Shown piece after piece: positions 34,972 to 42,718 of a stretch of DNA of 64,000 nt (position 1 is its first letter; each line of letters begins with the position of its first letter). The stretch comes from DATLGB01 sp038258425 (GTDB taxonomy: Bacteria > Actinomycetota > Thermoleophilia > Solirubrobacterales > Solirubrobacteraceae). The notes below the pieces were generated by a model. It worked only from the letters and a program-made list of their open reading frames with translations, had not been told where the DNA came from and made no database searches. The stretch is taken from NCBI GenBank assembly GCA_038258425.1, contig JBBSPV010000016.1, forward strand, positions 7,470-71,469. The letters are read 5' to 3'. A program made the translations under genes and the position numbers.

Positions 34972-35139
34972 ATGCGGACGTCGTTCATCATCCTCGGTGT
35001 CCCGATCATCGGGCCGATGATCCACTTCGCCCTTCGCACCCCCAATCCTGACGAGGCCGAGCAGGCCTACCTCGCCGAGCGCGAGCTCGATCGCACCCGA
35101 GCTGCACGGCCCTCCGGCGGCATCGGGATGGTGCCGTGA
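34972..35139 (+). CDS. Small membrane protein coupled to DUF2252 gene
   Basis: This 55-residue ORF has one hydrophobic stretch, SFIILGVPIIGPMIHFAL, and a charged tail with PNPDEAEQAYLAERELDR. The next gene starts with GTG at 35136, overlapping this stop (GTGA). That overlap and the sensible amino-acid order are the main evidence that it is real. A GGAG lies close upstream. Function is unknown; it may be a membrane partner of the DUF2252 protein. Confidence 0.55.
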   Translation: MRTSFIILGVPIIGPMIHFALRTPNPDEAEQAYLAERELDRTRAARPSGGIGMVP

Positions 35140-36575
35140 CCATCCCGGCCGAGCGGTCTCCATCCGCGGTCGCGGGCCCCTCCGCGGACGGCCGGCCGAT
35201 CGAGCCGGCGGTGCTCGGCCGCCACGCCCGCCAGACGGCCCCGCGCTCCAGCCACGCCGAGTGGGAGCCGAATGCGGGGCGGCCCGACCCCGTGGGGACG
35301 CTCGAGGCACAGGCTGCGGCTCGCGTGCAGGAGCTGCTCCCGATCCGCTACGGCCGGATGCTCGAGTCCGCGTTCGCCTTCTATCGCGGCGCGGCGGCCA
35401 TCATGGCAGCGGACCTCGCCGGCACACCGACCTCCGGCATCCGAACCCAGCTGTGCGGAGACGCGCACCTCTCGAACTTCGGGGTGTTCGCCGCGCCCGA
35501 CCGCTCGCTCGTGTTCGACGCCAATGACTTCGACGAGACGCTCCCGGGTCCGTGGGAGTGGGACCTCAAACGCCTCGTCGCCAGCTATGCGGTCGCCGGA
35601 CGCGACCGCGGCTTCGACGGGCGCGAGCGCCGGCAGGTGGCTCGCGCCGCGGCGCGCGCCTACCGCGAGGCGATGGGCACGTTCGCGACCATGCCCGCGA
35701 CCGACCTCTGGTATCTGCGGCTCGACCTCGACGAGCTGATCCGGCGGTGGCGGTCGCAGGTGTCGACGCGTCGCCGCAAGTCGGTCCAGCGCGCCGCCGA
35801 GAAGGCGCGAACCAAGGACAACCTGAAGGCGTTCGCCAAGCTCACCCACCTCGTCGACGGGCAGCCCCGCTTCCGCAGTGACCCCCCACTCCTCGTCCGG
35901 GTCAGCGAGATGCCGGCCGACGACGAGCGAAACCTCGAGGACGAGCTCCGGCGCCTGCTGGGCGACTACCGTCGCTCGCTCGCGCCGCACCGCCGCGGGC
36001 TGCTTGACCGCTACCGGCTCGTCGACTTCGCGCGCAAGGTGGTGGGCGTGGGCAGCGTGGGCACGCACGCCTGGGTCGTACTGCTGCTCGGCCCCGGCGA
36101 CCACGACCCCCTCTTCCTGCAGGTCAAGGAGGCCGGTCCCTCCGTGCTCGAGCCGTATGCGGGCGCGTCCCGCGCGCGGACGGAGGGCCAGCGGGTGGTC
36201 GAGGGGCAGCAGCTCATGCAGGCCGCCGGCGACATCCTCCTCGGCCACCTCAGAGTCAGCCGCGGACTCGACGGCCAGACCCGCGACTTCTACGTCCGTC
36301 AGCTCTGGGACAGGAAGGGATCCGCCGAGATCGAGCTCATGGACCCGACCGCCATGCGCGTCCACGCGGAGATCTGCGGCTGGACGCTCGCGCGCGCTCA
36401 CGCACGCTCAGGCGAGCCGGCGGCGATCGCCGCGTACGCCGGCCGCGGCGACCGGCTCGACCGTGCCCTCGCGGAGTTCGCCGAGACCTACGCGGACCAG
36501 AACGAGCGCGACTACGCCGCTCTGGCGAGCGCGGTGCGCGACGGCACGATCACCGCAGGGCCGGCGCTTCGCTGA
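35136..36575 (+). CDS. DUF2252 family protein
   Basis: The 479-residue protein shows the DUF2252 hallmarks: RYGRMLESAFAFYRGAAAIM, LCGDAHLSNFGVFAAPDRS, FDANDFDETLPGPWEWDLKRL and LQVKEAG. GDAHLSNFG and the DFDE acidic cluster resemble the catalytic and metal loops of aminoglycoside-phosphotransferase-like kinases, so a kinase-like fold is likely. The substrate is unknown. The GTG start overlaps the small membrane-protein gene. It converges with the glutamate decarboxylase gene 36 nt away. Confidence 0.88.
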   Translation: MTIPAERSPSAVAGPSADGRPIEPAVLGRHARQTAPRSSHAEWEPNAGRPDPVGTLEAQAAARVQELLPIRYGRMLESAFAFYRGAAAIMAADLAGTPTSGIRTQLCGDAHLSNFGVFAAPDRSLVFDANDFDETLPGPWEWDLKRLVASYAVAGRDRGFDGRERRQVARAAARAYREAMGTFATMPATDLWYLRLDLDELIRRWRSQVSTRRRKSVQRAAEKARTKDNLKAFAKLTHLVDGQPRFRSDPPLLVRVSEMPADDERNLEDELRRLLGDYRRSLAPHRRGLLDRYRLVDFARKVVGVGSVGTHAWVVLLLGPGDHDPLFLQVKEAGPSVLEPYAGASRARTEGQRVVEGQQLMQAAGDILLGHLRVSRGLDGQTRDFYVRQLWDRKGSAEIELMDPTAMRVHAEICGWTLARAHARSGEPAAIAAYAGRGDRLDRALAEFAETYADQNERDYAALASAVRDGTITAGPALR

Positions 36576-36611
36576 CGGCCGGGAGAAGCGGCCCACGGCT
36601 CATGTTGGCTC

Positions 36612-38054
36612 TCAGTAGCCGGTCCCGGTCTTGGCCCGCCGGCGGTCGAGCGCGTGCAGGCCGCCCTTGGCGCCGAGCGTCTCGCACGCCTGGGCGATGT
36701 CGTCGGCGAGCGTGCTCGCGAGCGTGTGGCTCAGGGTCACCTTGACGAGCGCGCGCATGATCGTCACATGGTCGGCGTTGGGCGGCAGCGTGTACGCGGG
36801 GACCATCCAGCCGCGTTCGGCGGCCAGCTGCGACGCGACATCGAACTCGTCGTAGTTGTGCTCCCCCGCGAGCTGGAAGGCGACGAGCGGGAGCTGCTCG
36901 GCGTCGTCGGCGCCCACGAGCTGGAACTCGCCGATCTCGGCGATCCGCTTGGCCAGTGAGCGCGCGTTCGTCTGCATCGTCTCCATGATGTAGCGGTAGC
37001 CCTCGTGCCCGAACCGGACGAAGTTGTAGTACTGCGCGAGGACCATCGCCGACCCCGTCGAGAAGTTCAGCGTGAACGTCGCATCGCGCTTGCCCAGGTA
37101 GTTCTCGTAGAACACGAGATCCTCGGCGAGGTCGCTCGTCTCGCGGAACACGAGCCAGCCGATCCCCGGGTATACGAGCCCGTACTTGTGGCCCGACACA
37201 TTGATCGAGCGCACCTGCTCGAGGCGAAAGTCCCAGGCCGAGTCGGGGTACAGGAACGGCCACACGAAGCCACCGCTCGCCGCGTCTACGTGCAGCGGGA
37301 CGTCGAGCCCTCGCTCGTCCCGCATGCCAACGAGGAGATCGTTGATCCCCACGATGTCGTCGGCGTGCCCGGTGAACGTGGTCCCGAGCACCGCGGCGAC
37401 GCCGATGGTGTTCTCGTCGACGTGCGGCTCGACGTCCTCTGGCCCGATCGTGTACTTGTCCCTCTGCAGCGGGATGATGCGCGGCTCGACGTCGAAGTAG
37501 CGGCAGAACTTCTCCCACACGACGTGGACGTCGCCGCCGAACACGAGGTTCGGCCGCTCCGTGCCCTTGCCGGCCGCTTCGCGCCGGGCGCGCCACTTCC
37601 ACTTCAGCGACAGCGCGCCGAGCATGATCGCCTCGGAGGATCCCTGCGTGCGCGCACCGGTCGTCTCGCCCGGCGCGTGGAAGAGGTCGGCGAGCATGCG
37701 GATGCAGCGCTGCTCGATCTCGGCCGTCTGCGGGTACTCGGCGTGGTCGATGAAGTTGCGGTGGAGGTTCTCCGCGATCACCCGCTGGGCCTCCGGCTCC
37801 ATCCAGGTCGTCACGAACGTCGCCAGGTTGCGCATCGGGATGCCGTCGAGCACCAGCTCCTCGCCGATCAGCCGCATCGCCTCGACGGACCGCATGCCGT
37901 ACTTCGGCAGCTGGTTGTCGGGCGCCGGGTCGAGCAGGAACCGATCGCCGTACCGCGTCGCGAGGGCGTCGAGGTCCTCCGTCAGCGCCGGCGCGTCAGT
38001 TCCGCTCGTCGGCGTGGACGGGGTGTCGGGGTTCGAACGGAGCGACATCGTCAT
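36612..38054 (-). CDS. gadB: Glutamate decarboxylase
   Basis: The 480-residue protein is a full-length PLP-dependent glutamate decarboxylase. HAEYPQTAEIEQRCIRMLADLF and GARTQGSSEAIMLG are substrate and PLP-phosphate regions. PLHVDAASGGFVWPF has the Asp that holds the pyridine ring, and NVSGHKYGLVYPG has the Schiff-base Lys290. It turns glutamate into GABA and consumes a proton. The C-terminus lacks an obvious GadB-type HHxxD autoinhibitory tail. No GadC antiporter is in the window. A GGAGG site precedes the start. The nearby ClC gene supports an acid-stress role. Confidence 0.95.
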   Translation of the reverse strand: MTMSLRSNPDTPSTPTSGTDAPALTEDLDALATRYGDRFLLDPAPDNQLPKYGMRSVEAMRLIGEELVLDGIPMRNLATFVTTWMEPEAQRVIAENLHRNFIDHAEYPQTAEIEQRCIRMLADLFHAPGETTGARTQGSSEAIMLGALSLKWKWRARREAAGKGTERPNLVFGGDVHVVWEKFCRYFDVEPRIIPLQRDKYTIGPEDVEPHVDENTIGVAAVLGTTFTGHADDIVGINDLLVGMRDERGLDVPLHVDAASGGFVWPFLYPDSAWDFRLEQVRSINVSGHKYGLVYPGIGWLVFRETSDLAEDLVFYENYLGKRDATFTLNFSTGSAMVLAQYYNFVRFGHEGYRYIMETMQTNARSLAKRIAEIGEFQLVGADDAEQLPLVAFQLAGEHNYDEFDVASQLAAERGWMVPAYTLPPNADHVTIMRALVKVTLSHTLASTLADDIAQACETLGAKGGLHALDRRRAKTGTGY

Positions 38055-38141
38055 TCCTCCCTGGAGCGACCGCGTCTCGTGCGCGGGCGAGCTCCGGGTT
38101 GATGGTTCGATTCGGCGGATTCGTCGAGCATCATCGGCCGC

Positions 38142-38160
38142 TGATGCGCCCGCCGCATCA
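38142..38160 (-). terminator. Hairpin after amidotransferase gene
   Basis: A 7-bp perfect stem, TGATGCG with CGCATCA and a 5-nt loop, starts 5 nt after the stop of the 38166-39032 gene and lies upstream of gadB. This position suits termination of the amidotransferase transcript. Confidence 0.5.
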
Positions 38161-38165
38161 CCCGA

Positions 38166-39032
38166 TCAGGATGAGCATGTGGCTGCGTCGCTCCCCTCCG
38201 CCGGCTCGAAGCGCGGCCGGAAGGGGCGGTGCTCGTCAGCTCCCGGCTGCACGATCAGGACGGTCGACTCAGCGACCTCGCTCCACAGGCCAGGGAGATC
38301 GGACATCGGCTCGGACACCACGACGCGGTCCTCATCACGCAGCCGCTGCAAGCGCGGGTTCTCCGGATGCAGCTGCCGCACCGCGTGGGCATCTGCCGAC
38401 ACGAACAGCGTCCGTGACCGCCCCTCCGTCGAGTAGCGGAACGCCCACAGGCGCTCGCCGTCGGTGATGCCGATGCTCGCCTGGACCGCCCGTTCGATGC
38501 CGTGCCGCGCGGCCGTCGCTTCGACGAGTCCGATCGTGCGCTCGAGGGCGGCCACCGGGTCGCGTTCGAGTCCGTAGCTCAGGGCCAGGTGGAAGAGCAC
38601 CTCGGAGTCCGTCGATCCCTGGATGTGCGGGAACAGCTCGGGCGCCACCTCGAGCATCAGCTCGCGGCGCATCTCGTGGAAGCCCGCGACCACGCCGTTG
38701 TGGGCGAACAGCCAGCGGCCGTGCCGGAACGGATGGCAGTTGGTCTCCTGGATCGCGGTGCCCGACGTCGCGCGCACGTGCGCGATGAACAGGTGCGACT
38801 CGATGTGTGCCGCGAGGTCGCGCAGGTTCGCGTCGCCCCAGGCGGGCGACACGCTGTGGTAGGTCCCCGGCCCCTCGCCGGCGCCATACCAGCCGAGCCC
38901 GAAGCCGTCCCCATTGGTCGTCTCGGCGCCCATCCGCGAGTGCAGGCTCTGGTCGATCAGCCCGTGCACGGGCTCGAACAACAGCTCCTCGACGATCACG
39001 GGCTGTCCCGACCAGGCCATCCACCGACACAT
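38166..39032 (-). CDS. Class II glutamine amidotransferase (EgtC/YafJ-like)
   Basis: Start at ATG 39032 leaves Cys as residue 2 (MCRWMAWSGQP), as needed for an N-terminal nucleophile amidotransferase. NGDGFGLGWYG, HLFIAHVRATSGTAIQETNCHPFRHG and WLFAHNGVVAGF match the glutaminase site (ArgHis, AsnGly and Asp/Asn loops). It has 288 residues and no synthase domain, as in EgtC or YafJ relatives. EgtC removes glutamate from an ergothioneine precursor, but no other egt gene is nearby, so the substrate is open. Confidence 0.87.
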   Translation of the reverse strand: MCRWMAWSGQPVIVEELLFEPVHGLIDQSLHSRMGAETTNGDGFGLGWYGAGEGPGTYHSVSPAWGDANLRDLAAHIESHLFIAHVRATSGTAIQETNCHPFRHGRWLFAHNGVVAGFHEMRRELMLEVAPELFPHIQGSTDSEVLFHLALSYGLERDPVAALERTIGLVEATAARHGIERAVQASIGITDGERLWAFRYSTEGRSRTLFVSADAHAVRQLHPENPRLQRLRDEDRVVVSEPMSDLPGLWSEVAESTVLIVQPGADEHRPFRPRFEPAEGSDAATCSS

Positions 39033-39133
39033 CACGAGCTCCTCCGGGCGTGGTGCAGACTGGCGCCAGTGTCTCCACATGGCTCGGCCGGCGCCAGGGC
39101 GCGCTCATCCGCCTGCGCGGGGGTGCAGACACC

Positions 39134-39165
39134 CGAGGAGCCGGGCGCGTGCGCCCGGCCCCTCG
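39134..39165 (-). terminator. Strong hairpin closing the DUF6325-SHOCT operon
   Basis: CGAGGAGCCGGGCGC (39134-39148) pairs with its complement (39151-39165) around a 2-base gap, 14 of 15 pairs. It lies 21 nt after the stop of the last gene of the minus-strand operon that starts at 40664. This is the clearest factor-independent-type stem in the window, though without a T run. Confidence 0.65.
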
Positions 39166-39186
39166 TCGGTGCCTCCTGGACCCGGC

Positions 39187-39723
39187 TCAGGTCGCCGGTG
39201 AGCCGGGGTCCGCGCCGGCCCCGATCTCCCGGCCGGCGGCAACCAGGTCGGCCGCGTGGATCCACTCGTCGACGAGGGCGGAACCGCCTGCGCGGACCAC
39301 GGCGTCGCGGAACGGGATGGCCCAGAGATGCTCGATCAGCGCGACGGCTACTGCGCTGCCGGGCGGGATCGCGTCGGCTACGTGCCACATCTCCTCGTCG
39401 CTGATCGCGTGGCCGTCCTCGAGGGCGGCTACGCCCAGCTCGGCGCCGGCTTCGAAGCCTTCCTCGCCGTCGGCTCCGAGGCCGATCAGGGCACCGGCGA
39501 GCGCCCCGAACTCCGTCGCCTCCTCCGGGCTGAGATCGCTCACGTGCATGCTGTCGAACGCTCCCTGCGCGTCCTTGCGCACGAACAGCAGGTCGATCAG
39601 GCGGACGACGTCTGCGTCCTTCAGCCGGCGCAGCTCGGGCAGGATCTCTCCCGTGAAGTGGTCGCCCTCGAAGCCGAGGACGAGCATCTGCACCGGCCCC
39701 GTGATCGTCGTGTCGTTGTCCAT
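39187..39723 (-). CDS. DUF6325 family protein
   Basis: From ATG 39723, after an AAGGAG site, the product has 178 residues. TGPVQMLVLGFEGDHFTGE is the family start. VVRLIDLLFVRKDAQGAF and a glycine-rich stretch FGALAGALIGLGADGEEG follow, then VALIEHLWAIPFRDAVVRAGG near the end. The glycine stretch sits where DUF1269 has its membrane zipper. It is the last gene of a four-gene unit with a SHOCT protein, an Arg-rich peptide and another DUF6325 protein. Function is unknown. Confidence 0.82.
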   Translation of the reverse strand: MDNDTTITGPVQMLVLGFEGDHFTGEILPELRRLKDADVVRLIDLLFVRKDAQGAFDSMHVSDLSPEEATEFGALAGALIGLGADGEEGFEAGAELGVAALEDGHAISDEEMWHVADAIPPGSAVAVALIEHLWAIPFRDAVVRAGGSALVDEWIHAADLVAAGREIGAGADPGSPAT

Positions 39724-39746
39724 CTCGTCGTCTCCTTGTCCGGGGC

Positions 39747-40040
39747 TCACGACGCGAGCAGTCGGCGCTTCTGCTGCTCGAACTCATCGTCCGTGAGGAC
39801 GCCCGAGTCGTGCAGCTGGCCGAGCTTCGTGAGCTGCTCGATCGTGTTGTCGGTCACGCCGCCCGACGGAGGCGGCGCGGCCGCCTGAACCGGAGCGGCC
39901 TGCTGCGCCTCGATCTCCTCCAGGCGCGCCTCCTGCCCGGCCTCGCGGTTGCGGCCCTGCTGCACCTGCTTGCCCCCGTAGTACGCCGCGCCGCCGACCA
40001 TGGCCGCGCGGAGCAGTGGGCGTCTTCTCATGAGTGGCAC
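39747..40040 (-). CDS. SHOCT domain protein
   Basis: This 97-residue protein (GTG start at 40040 favoured by an AAAGGAG 7 nt upstream; the ATG at 40031 is too far) has a hydrophobic N-terminal helix, LLRAAMVGGAAYYGG. A Gln/Glu/Ala linker and the C-terminal SHOCT domain follow, EQLTKLGQLHDSGVLTDDEF. SHOCT domains are short helical oligomerisation or membrane-targeting modules. It lies between the 24-residue peptide gene (12 nt) and the last DUF6325 gene (23 nt). Another SHOCT end occurs in the 43855 membrane protein. Confidence 0.85.
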   Translation of the reverse strand: MPLMRRRPLLRAAMVGGAAYYGGKQVQQGRNREAGQEARLEEIEAQQAAPVQAAAPPPSGGVTDNTIEQLTKLGQLHDSGVLTDDEFEQQKRRLLAS

Positions 40041-40052
40041 GTCGTCGCTCCT

Positions 40053-40127
40053 TTATCGGCGACGGCGCGAGACGCGCCGCGCGGTCCGTCGCGCGGTCCG
40101 CCGCGCGACCCTTCGTGATGCGAACAT
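40053..40127 (-). CDS. 24-residue arginine-rich mini-protein
   Basis: ATG 40127 is preceded by AGGAGG at the ideal 7-nt distance, and the frame ends in TAA at 40053-40055. The peptide begins MFASRRVARRTARR and has 12 Arg in 24 residues, with ARRT/ARRT/ARRV units and a final run of four Arg. It sits 15 nt after one operon gene and 12 nt before the next. It is too short for routine gene calling. It could be a translated leader controlling the downstream genes or a nucleic-acid or membrane-binding peptide; neither is shown. Confidence 0.6.
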   Translation of the reverse strand: MFASRRVARRTARRTARRVSRRRR

Positions 40128-40142
40128 CTCTCGACCTCCTCG

Positions 40143-40664
40143 TCAGCCTGCTGTGGTCCGGTCAGTGGCGTGTTCCATCGTGTGCAGCTCGTCGGCTTCG
40201 TCGGCGGACATGAGGCCGATCCCGGCGAGGTCGAGCGGGCTGATGAACCCGTCGGCGATCCGGAAGCCGCCGGCGCGCGCGATGGCGTCGCGCAGCGGCA
40301 CGGCCCATTGGTGCTCGATCAGCAAGAGCGCCGCGGCCGAGTCGTCGGGGATGTCCGCGAGGACATCCCAGGCCTGCTCGTCGGAGGCGACGTCGTCCGG
40401 CGCGATCGCGCCGACCTCCTCGCCTTCGATCCCGAGCCCGACGAGTGCGGCCACCTTGCTGCCGAGCTCGATCGCCTCCTCCTCGGAGAGGTTCGAGAGA
40501 TGCTCGACGGTCAGTTCGCCGTGCGCGTCCTTGTAGACGGCAAGCGAATCGATGACGCGGACGGTGTCGCTCGCCCTGAGCCGCTCGAATTCGGCGATGT
40601 TCTCGCCGTGGAAATCGGGGTGGTCGAACCCCAGCACGATCAGCTGGACCGGTCCTATCGCCAT
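40143..40664 (-). CDS. DUF6325 family protein
   Basis: ATG 40664 follows an AAGGGG site and gives 173 residues. MAIGPVQLIVLGFDHPDFHG opens the protein, VRVIDSLAVYKDAHGEL and a modest glycine segment (ALVGLGIEGEE) follow, and AALLLIEHQWAVPLRDAI closes the core. It is the first gene of the four-gene unit ending at 39187 and is divergent from the NarL-type regulator at 40826. It is closest in pattern to the 39187 copy, so these two probably arose by local duplication. Confidence 0.83.
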   Translation of the reverse strand: MAIGPVQLIVLGFDHPDFHGENIAEFERLRASDTVRVIDSLAVYKDAHGELTVEHLSNLSEEEAIELGSKVAALVGLGIEGEEVGAIAPDDVASDEQAWDVLADIPDDSAAALLLIEHQWAVPLRDAIARAGGFRIADGFISPLDLAGIGLMSADEADELHTMEHATDRTTAG

Positions 40665-40825
40665 GTGCTGCCCCTTTCGGTCGATTCGCCCAAACGCTCG
40701 AGGCTGCACGGTGGCCGGGCAAGGGTGCGCGCCATACAGCGGGAGGGCGGCCTGCACGCCACGGGACGGCGCCCGCTCGTCCGCAAGGGCCTGGCGGTGC
40801 GGCAACGATCGGTTTAGGTGCGTGC

Positions 40826-41506
40826 ATGCCGATCCGCATTGCGCTCGCGGAGGACAGCGTGATCGTGCGCGAGGGCGTACACCAGCTCCTCGCCGTCGAC
40901 CCGGACGTCGAGATCGTCGCGGCCGTCGCGGACCAGCTCTCACTGCGCCAGGCGTGCGAGGACGCGGACCCGGACGTGGTGCTCACAGACATCCGCATGC
41001 CGCCCACCCACACCGACGAGGGCATCCGTCTGGCCGCCGAGCTCCGAGAGAGCCATCCGCGCATCGGCGTGGTGATCCTGAGCCAGTTCTCCGACCCGAC
41101 CTACGCGCTGTCCCTGCTCGAGAACGGCTCGGACCGCCGCGCCTACCTGCTCAAGGAGCGGGTCCGCAACCGTGCTGAGCTCATGGGCGCGATCCGTGCC
41201 GTTGCCGACGGCGGCTCGCTCATCGACCCCAAGGTCGTCGAGGCACTCGTCGTCGCCCGGAGCCGCGCGCAGCAGTCTCCGCTCAACGAGCTCACCGCGC
41301 GCGAGCTCGAGGTGCTCGCGGAGATCGCTCAAGGGAAGAGCAACACGGCCATCGCCGATTCGCTGTTTCTCACCAAGCGCGCCGTGGAGAAACACATCAA
41401 CGCCATCTTCTGGAAGCTCGGCCTCGCGGACGCTGCCGACGTCAGCAAGCGCGTGAAGGCCGCTCTCATGTTCCTGGCGGAGGCGGCCGCGGGCCCGGCC
41501 AGCTGA
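40826..41506 (+). CDS. NarL/FixJ-type response regulator
   Basis: The 226-residue protein has a receiver domain with the acidic pair in LAEDSV, phospho-Asp55 in VVLTDIRMPP, a switch Ser in VILSQFS and the Lys in AYLLKERV. A LuxR-type helix-turn-helix (LTARELEVLAEIAQGKSNTAIA ... RAVEKHINAIFWKLG) follows. NarL-type regulators pair with HisKA_3 kinases, and both kinases in the window (16.3 and 25.4 kb) lack an adjacent regulator. It is divergent from the DUF6325-SHOCT operon, a likely target. The 3' end overlaps the convergent RDD gene by 41 nt. Confidence 0.92.
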   Translation: MPIRIALAEDSVIVREGVHQLLAVDPDVEIVAAVADQLSLRQACEDADPDVVLTDIRMPPTHTDEGIRLAAELRESHPRIGVVILSQFSDPTYALSLLENGSDRRAYLLKERVRNRAELMGAIRAVADGGSLIDPKVVEALVVARSRAQQSPLNELTARELEVLAEIAQGKSNTAIADSLFLTKRAVEKHINAIFWKLGLADAADVSKRVKAALMFLAEAAAGPAS

Positions 41507-41957
41507 GCCGAGGCGGGTCGGAGGCGTAGACCACCACCGTACGGGCGAGCCGGTCCTGCAGGCCGCGCCGGCGGTCGTCGACGAGGATCAGCAGGAAGCC
41601 GGCGAACAGCGGGATCGCGGCCAGCACCATGCCGGCGAGGCGCACGATGGCGGCTCGCAGGCGCACCGGCTCACCGCCTCCGGCGCACACGACGCGAAGG
41701 CCCATGACGCGCGCGCCCGGCGTCTGCCCCGTCGTGGACCAGAAGGTCGCGAAGTAGCCCACGGTCCACCCGAGGTAGGCCAGGCCGCCGGCGGCGATTA
41801 TGATCGTGTCGACGAGGTCGGGGAGGTTGAAGGCGGAGACGCCGAGCCCGACGACGATCGCGACGATCGCCGCGGCGAGGTCGATGAGCGCGGCGTCGAT
41901 CACGAAGGCGATCGCCCGGGTCACGAACCCCGCGTAGTCGCCGGGCGCATCGTTCAT
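41466..41957 (-). CDS. RDD family membrane protein
   Basis: From ATG 41957 this 163-residue protein begins GFVTRAIAFVIDAALIDLAA, the Arg-Asp part of the RDD family. Four membrane helices follow, with TTGQTPGARVMGLRVV after helix 2, another family mark. The role is unclear; some RDD proteins are Na+/H+ antiporter-like or help in membrane stress. It overlaps the upstream Ala-rich gene by ATGA, so the two are coupled, and it converges on the response regulator gene. Confidence 0.82.
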   Translation of the reverse strand: MNDAPGDYAGFVTRAIAFVIDAALIDLAAAIVAIVVGLGVSAFNLPDLVDTIIIAAGGLAYLGWTVGYFATFWSTTGQTPGARVMGLRVVCAGGGEPVRLRAAIVRLAGMVLAAIPLFAGFLLILVDDRRRGLQDRLARTVVVYASDPPRLSWPGPRPPPPGT

Positions 41958-42718
41958 GAGGCGCCCGGGCCGGGTAACGGCCCGGTCGGCGGATCGATCC
42001 TCGGCCGCCTTCGCAGGAGCCGACGGGTCGTGCGCTCGGCCACCGCGTCGGCACTGCGAGAACGATCGCGGACCTGGCCGGCGACCTGGTCGGCGAAGCC
42101 GGCGCTCTGGTGCGTGATGGCCTCGGTCACCGACGGACTTCGGGCCACCTCGTCGACGAGCCGCCACAGCTCGGGGCTCGCGAGCAGCCGCGCCACGACC
42201 TGGTCGAGCAGACGGCTTTCGAAGACGCTGGCGATCGCGCGCTCGATCGCCGGGCTGTCGACCGTGAGCACCACGAGCCGTTCGAACTCCGGTCCCGCCA
42301 AGAAGCGTTCGGCGGCGCGCTCGACGATGCCGTCGGCGAGGACGCGATCGGCGAGACGGTGCACGACTCCCGCCTGCTCCGCGCGATCGACGATGTGGTC
42401 GAGCACCTCGGTGGCGAGCACCTCGTCGAGCACCCGCTCGAGCACGGCGCCGTCCGCGACCTCGCGCGCGGCGGCGTCGACGAGCGGTCCCGCGAGCGCG
42501 CGCGTCATGGTGCGCTCGGTCCACGGGCTCGCCAGGACGCGGTCGGCCGCGACCTCGGCGACGGCCGAGGCGAGCAGTGCGTCGAGCGCGTCCAGTGCGA
42601 TCCGCGCGCCGGCCCGTTGACCGACCGCAACCGCGCCCGCCACCGGGCGCGCGACCTGACGACCGACGGCGATGCCGAGGCGCGCGCCTCCCGTCAGCAG
42701 CGTCCACGGCTGGCTCAT
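41954..42718 (-). CDS. Ala-rich helical repeat protein
   Basis: The 254-residue protein has a long helical region with a recurring unit of about 20-30 residues: LASPWTERTMTRALAG, LATEVLDHIVDRAEQAG, LADGIVERAAERFLAG, LASPELWRLVDEVARSP. There is no signal or clear membrane span. The Arg/Pro-rich tail RRLLRRRPRIDPPTGP is likely disordered. I do not recognise a family. It sits between a YihY gene (4-nt overlap) and an RDD gene (4-nt overlap), so it probably works at the inner membrane with them. Confidence 0.75.
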   Translation of the reverse strand: MSQPWTLLTGGARLGIAVGRQVARPVAGAVAVGQRAGARIALDALDALLASAVAEVAADRVLASPWTERTMTRALAGPLVDAAAREVADGAVLERVLDEVLATEVLDHIVDRAEQAGVVHRLADRVLADGIVERAAERFLAGPEFERLVVLTVDSPAIERAIASVFESRLLDQVVARLLASPELWRLVDEVARSPSVTEAITHQSAGFADQVAGQVRDRSRSADAVAERTTRRLLRRRPRIDPPTGPLPGPGAS

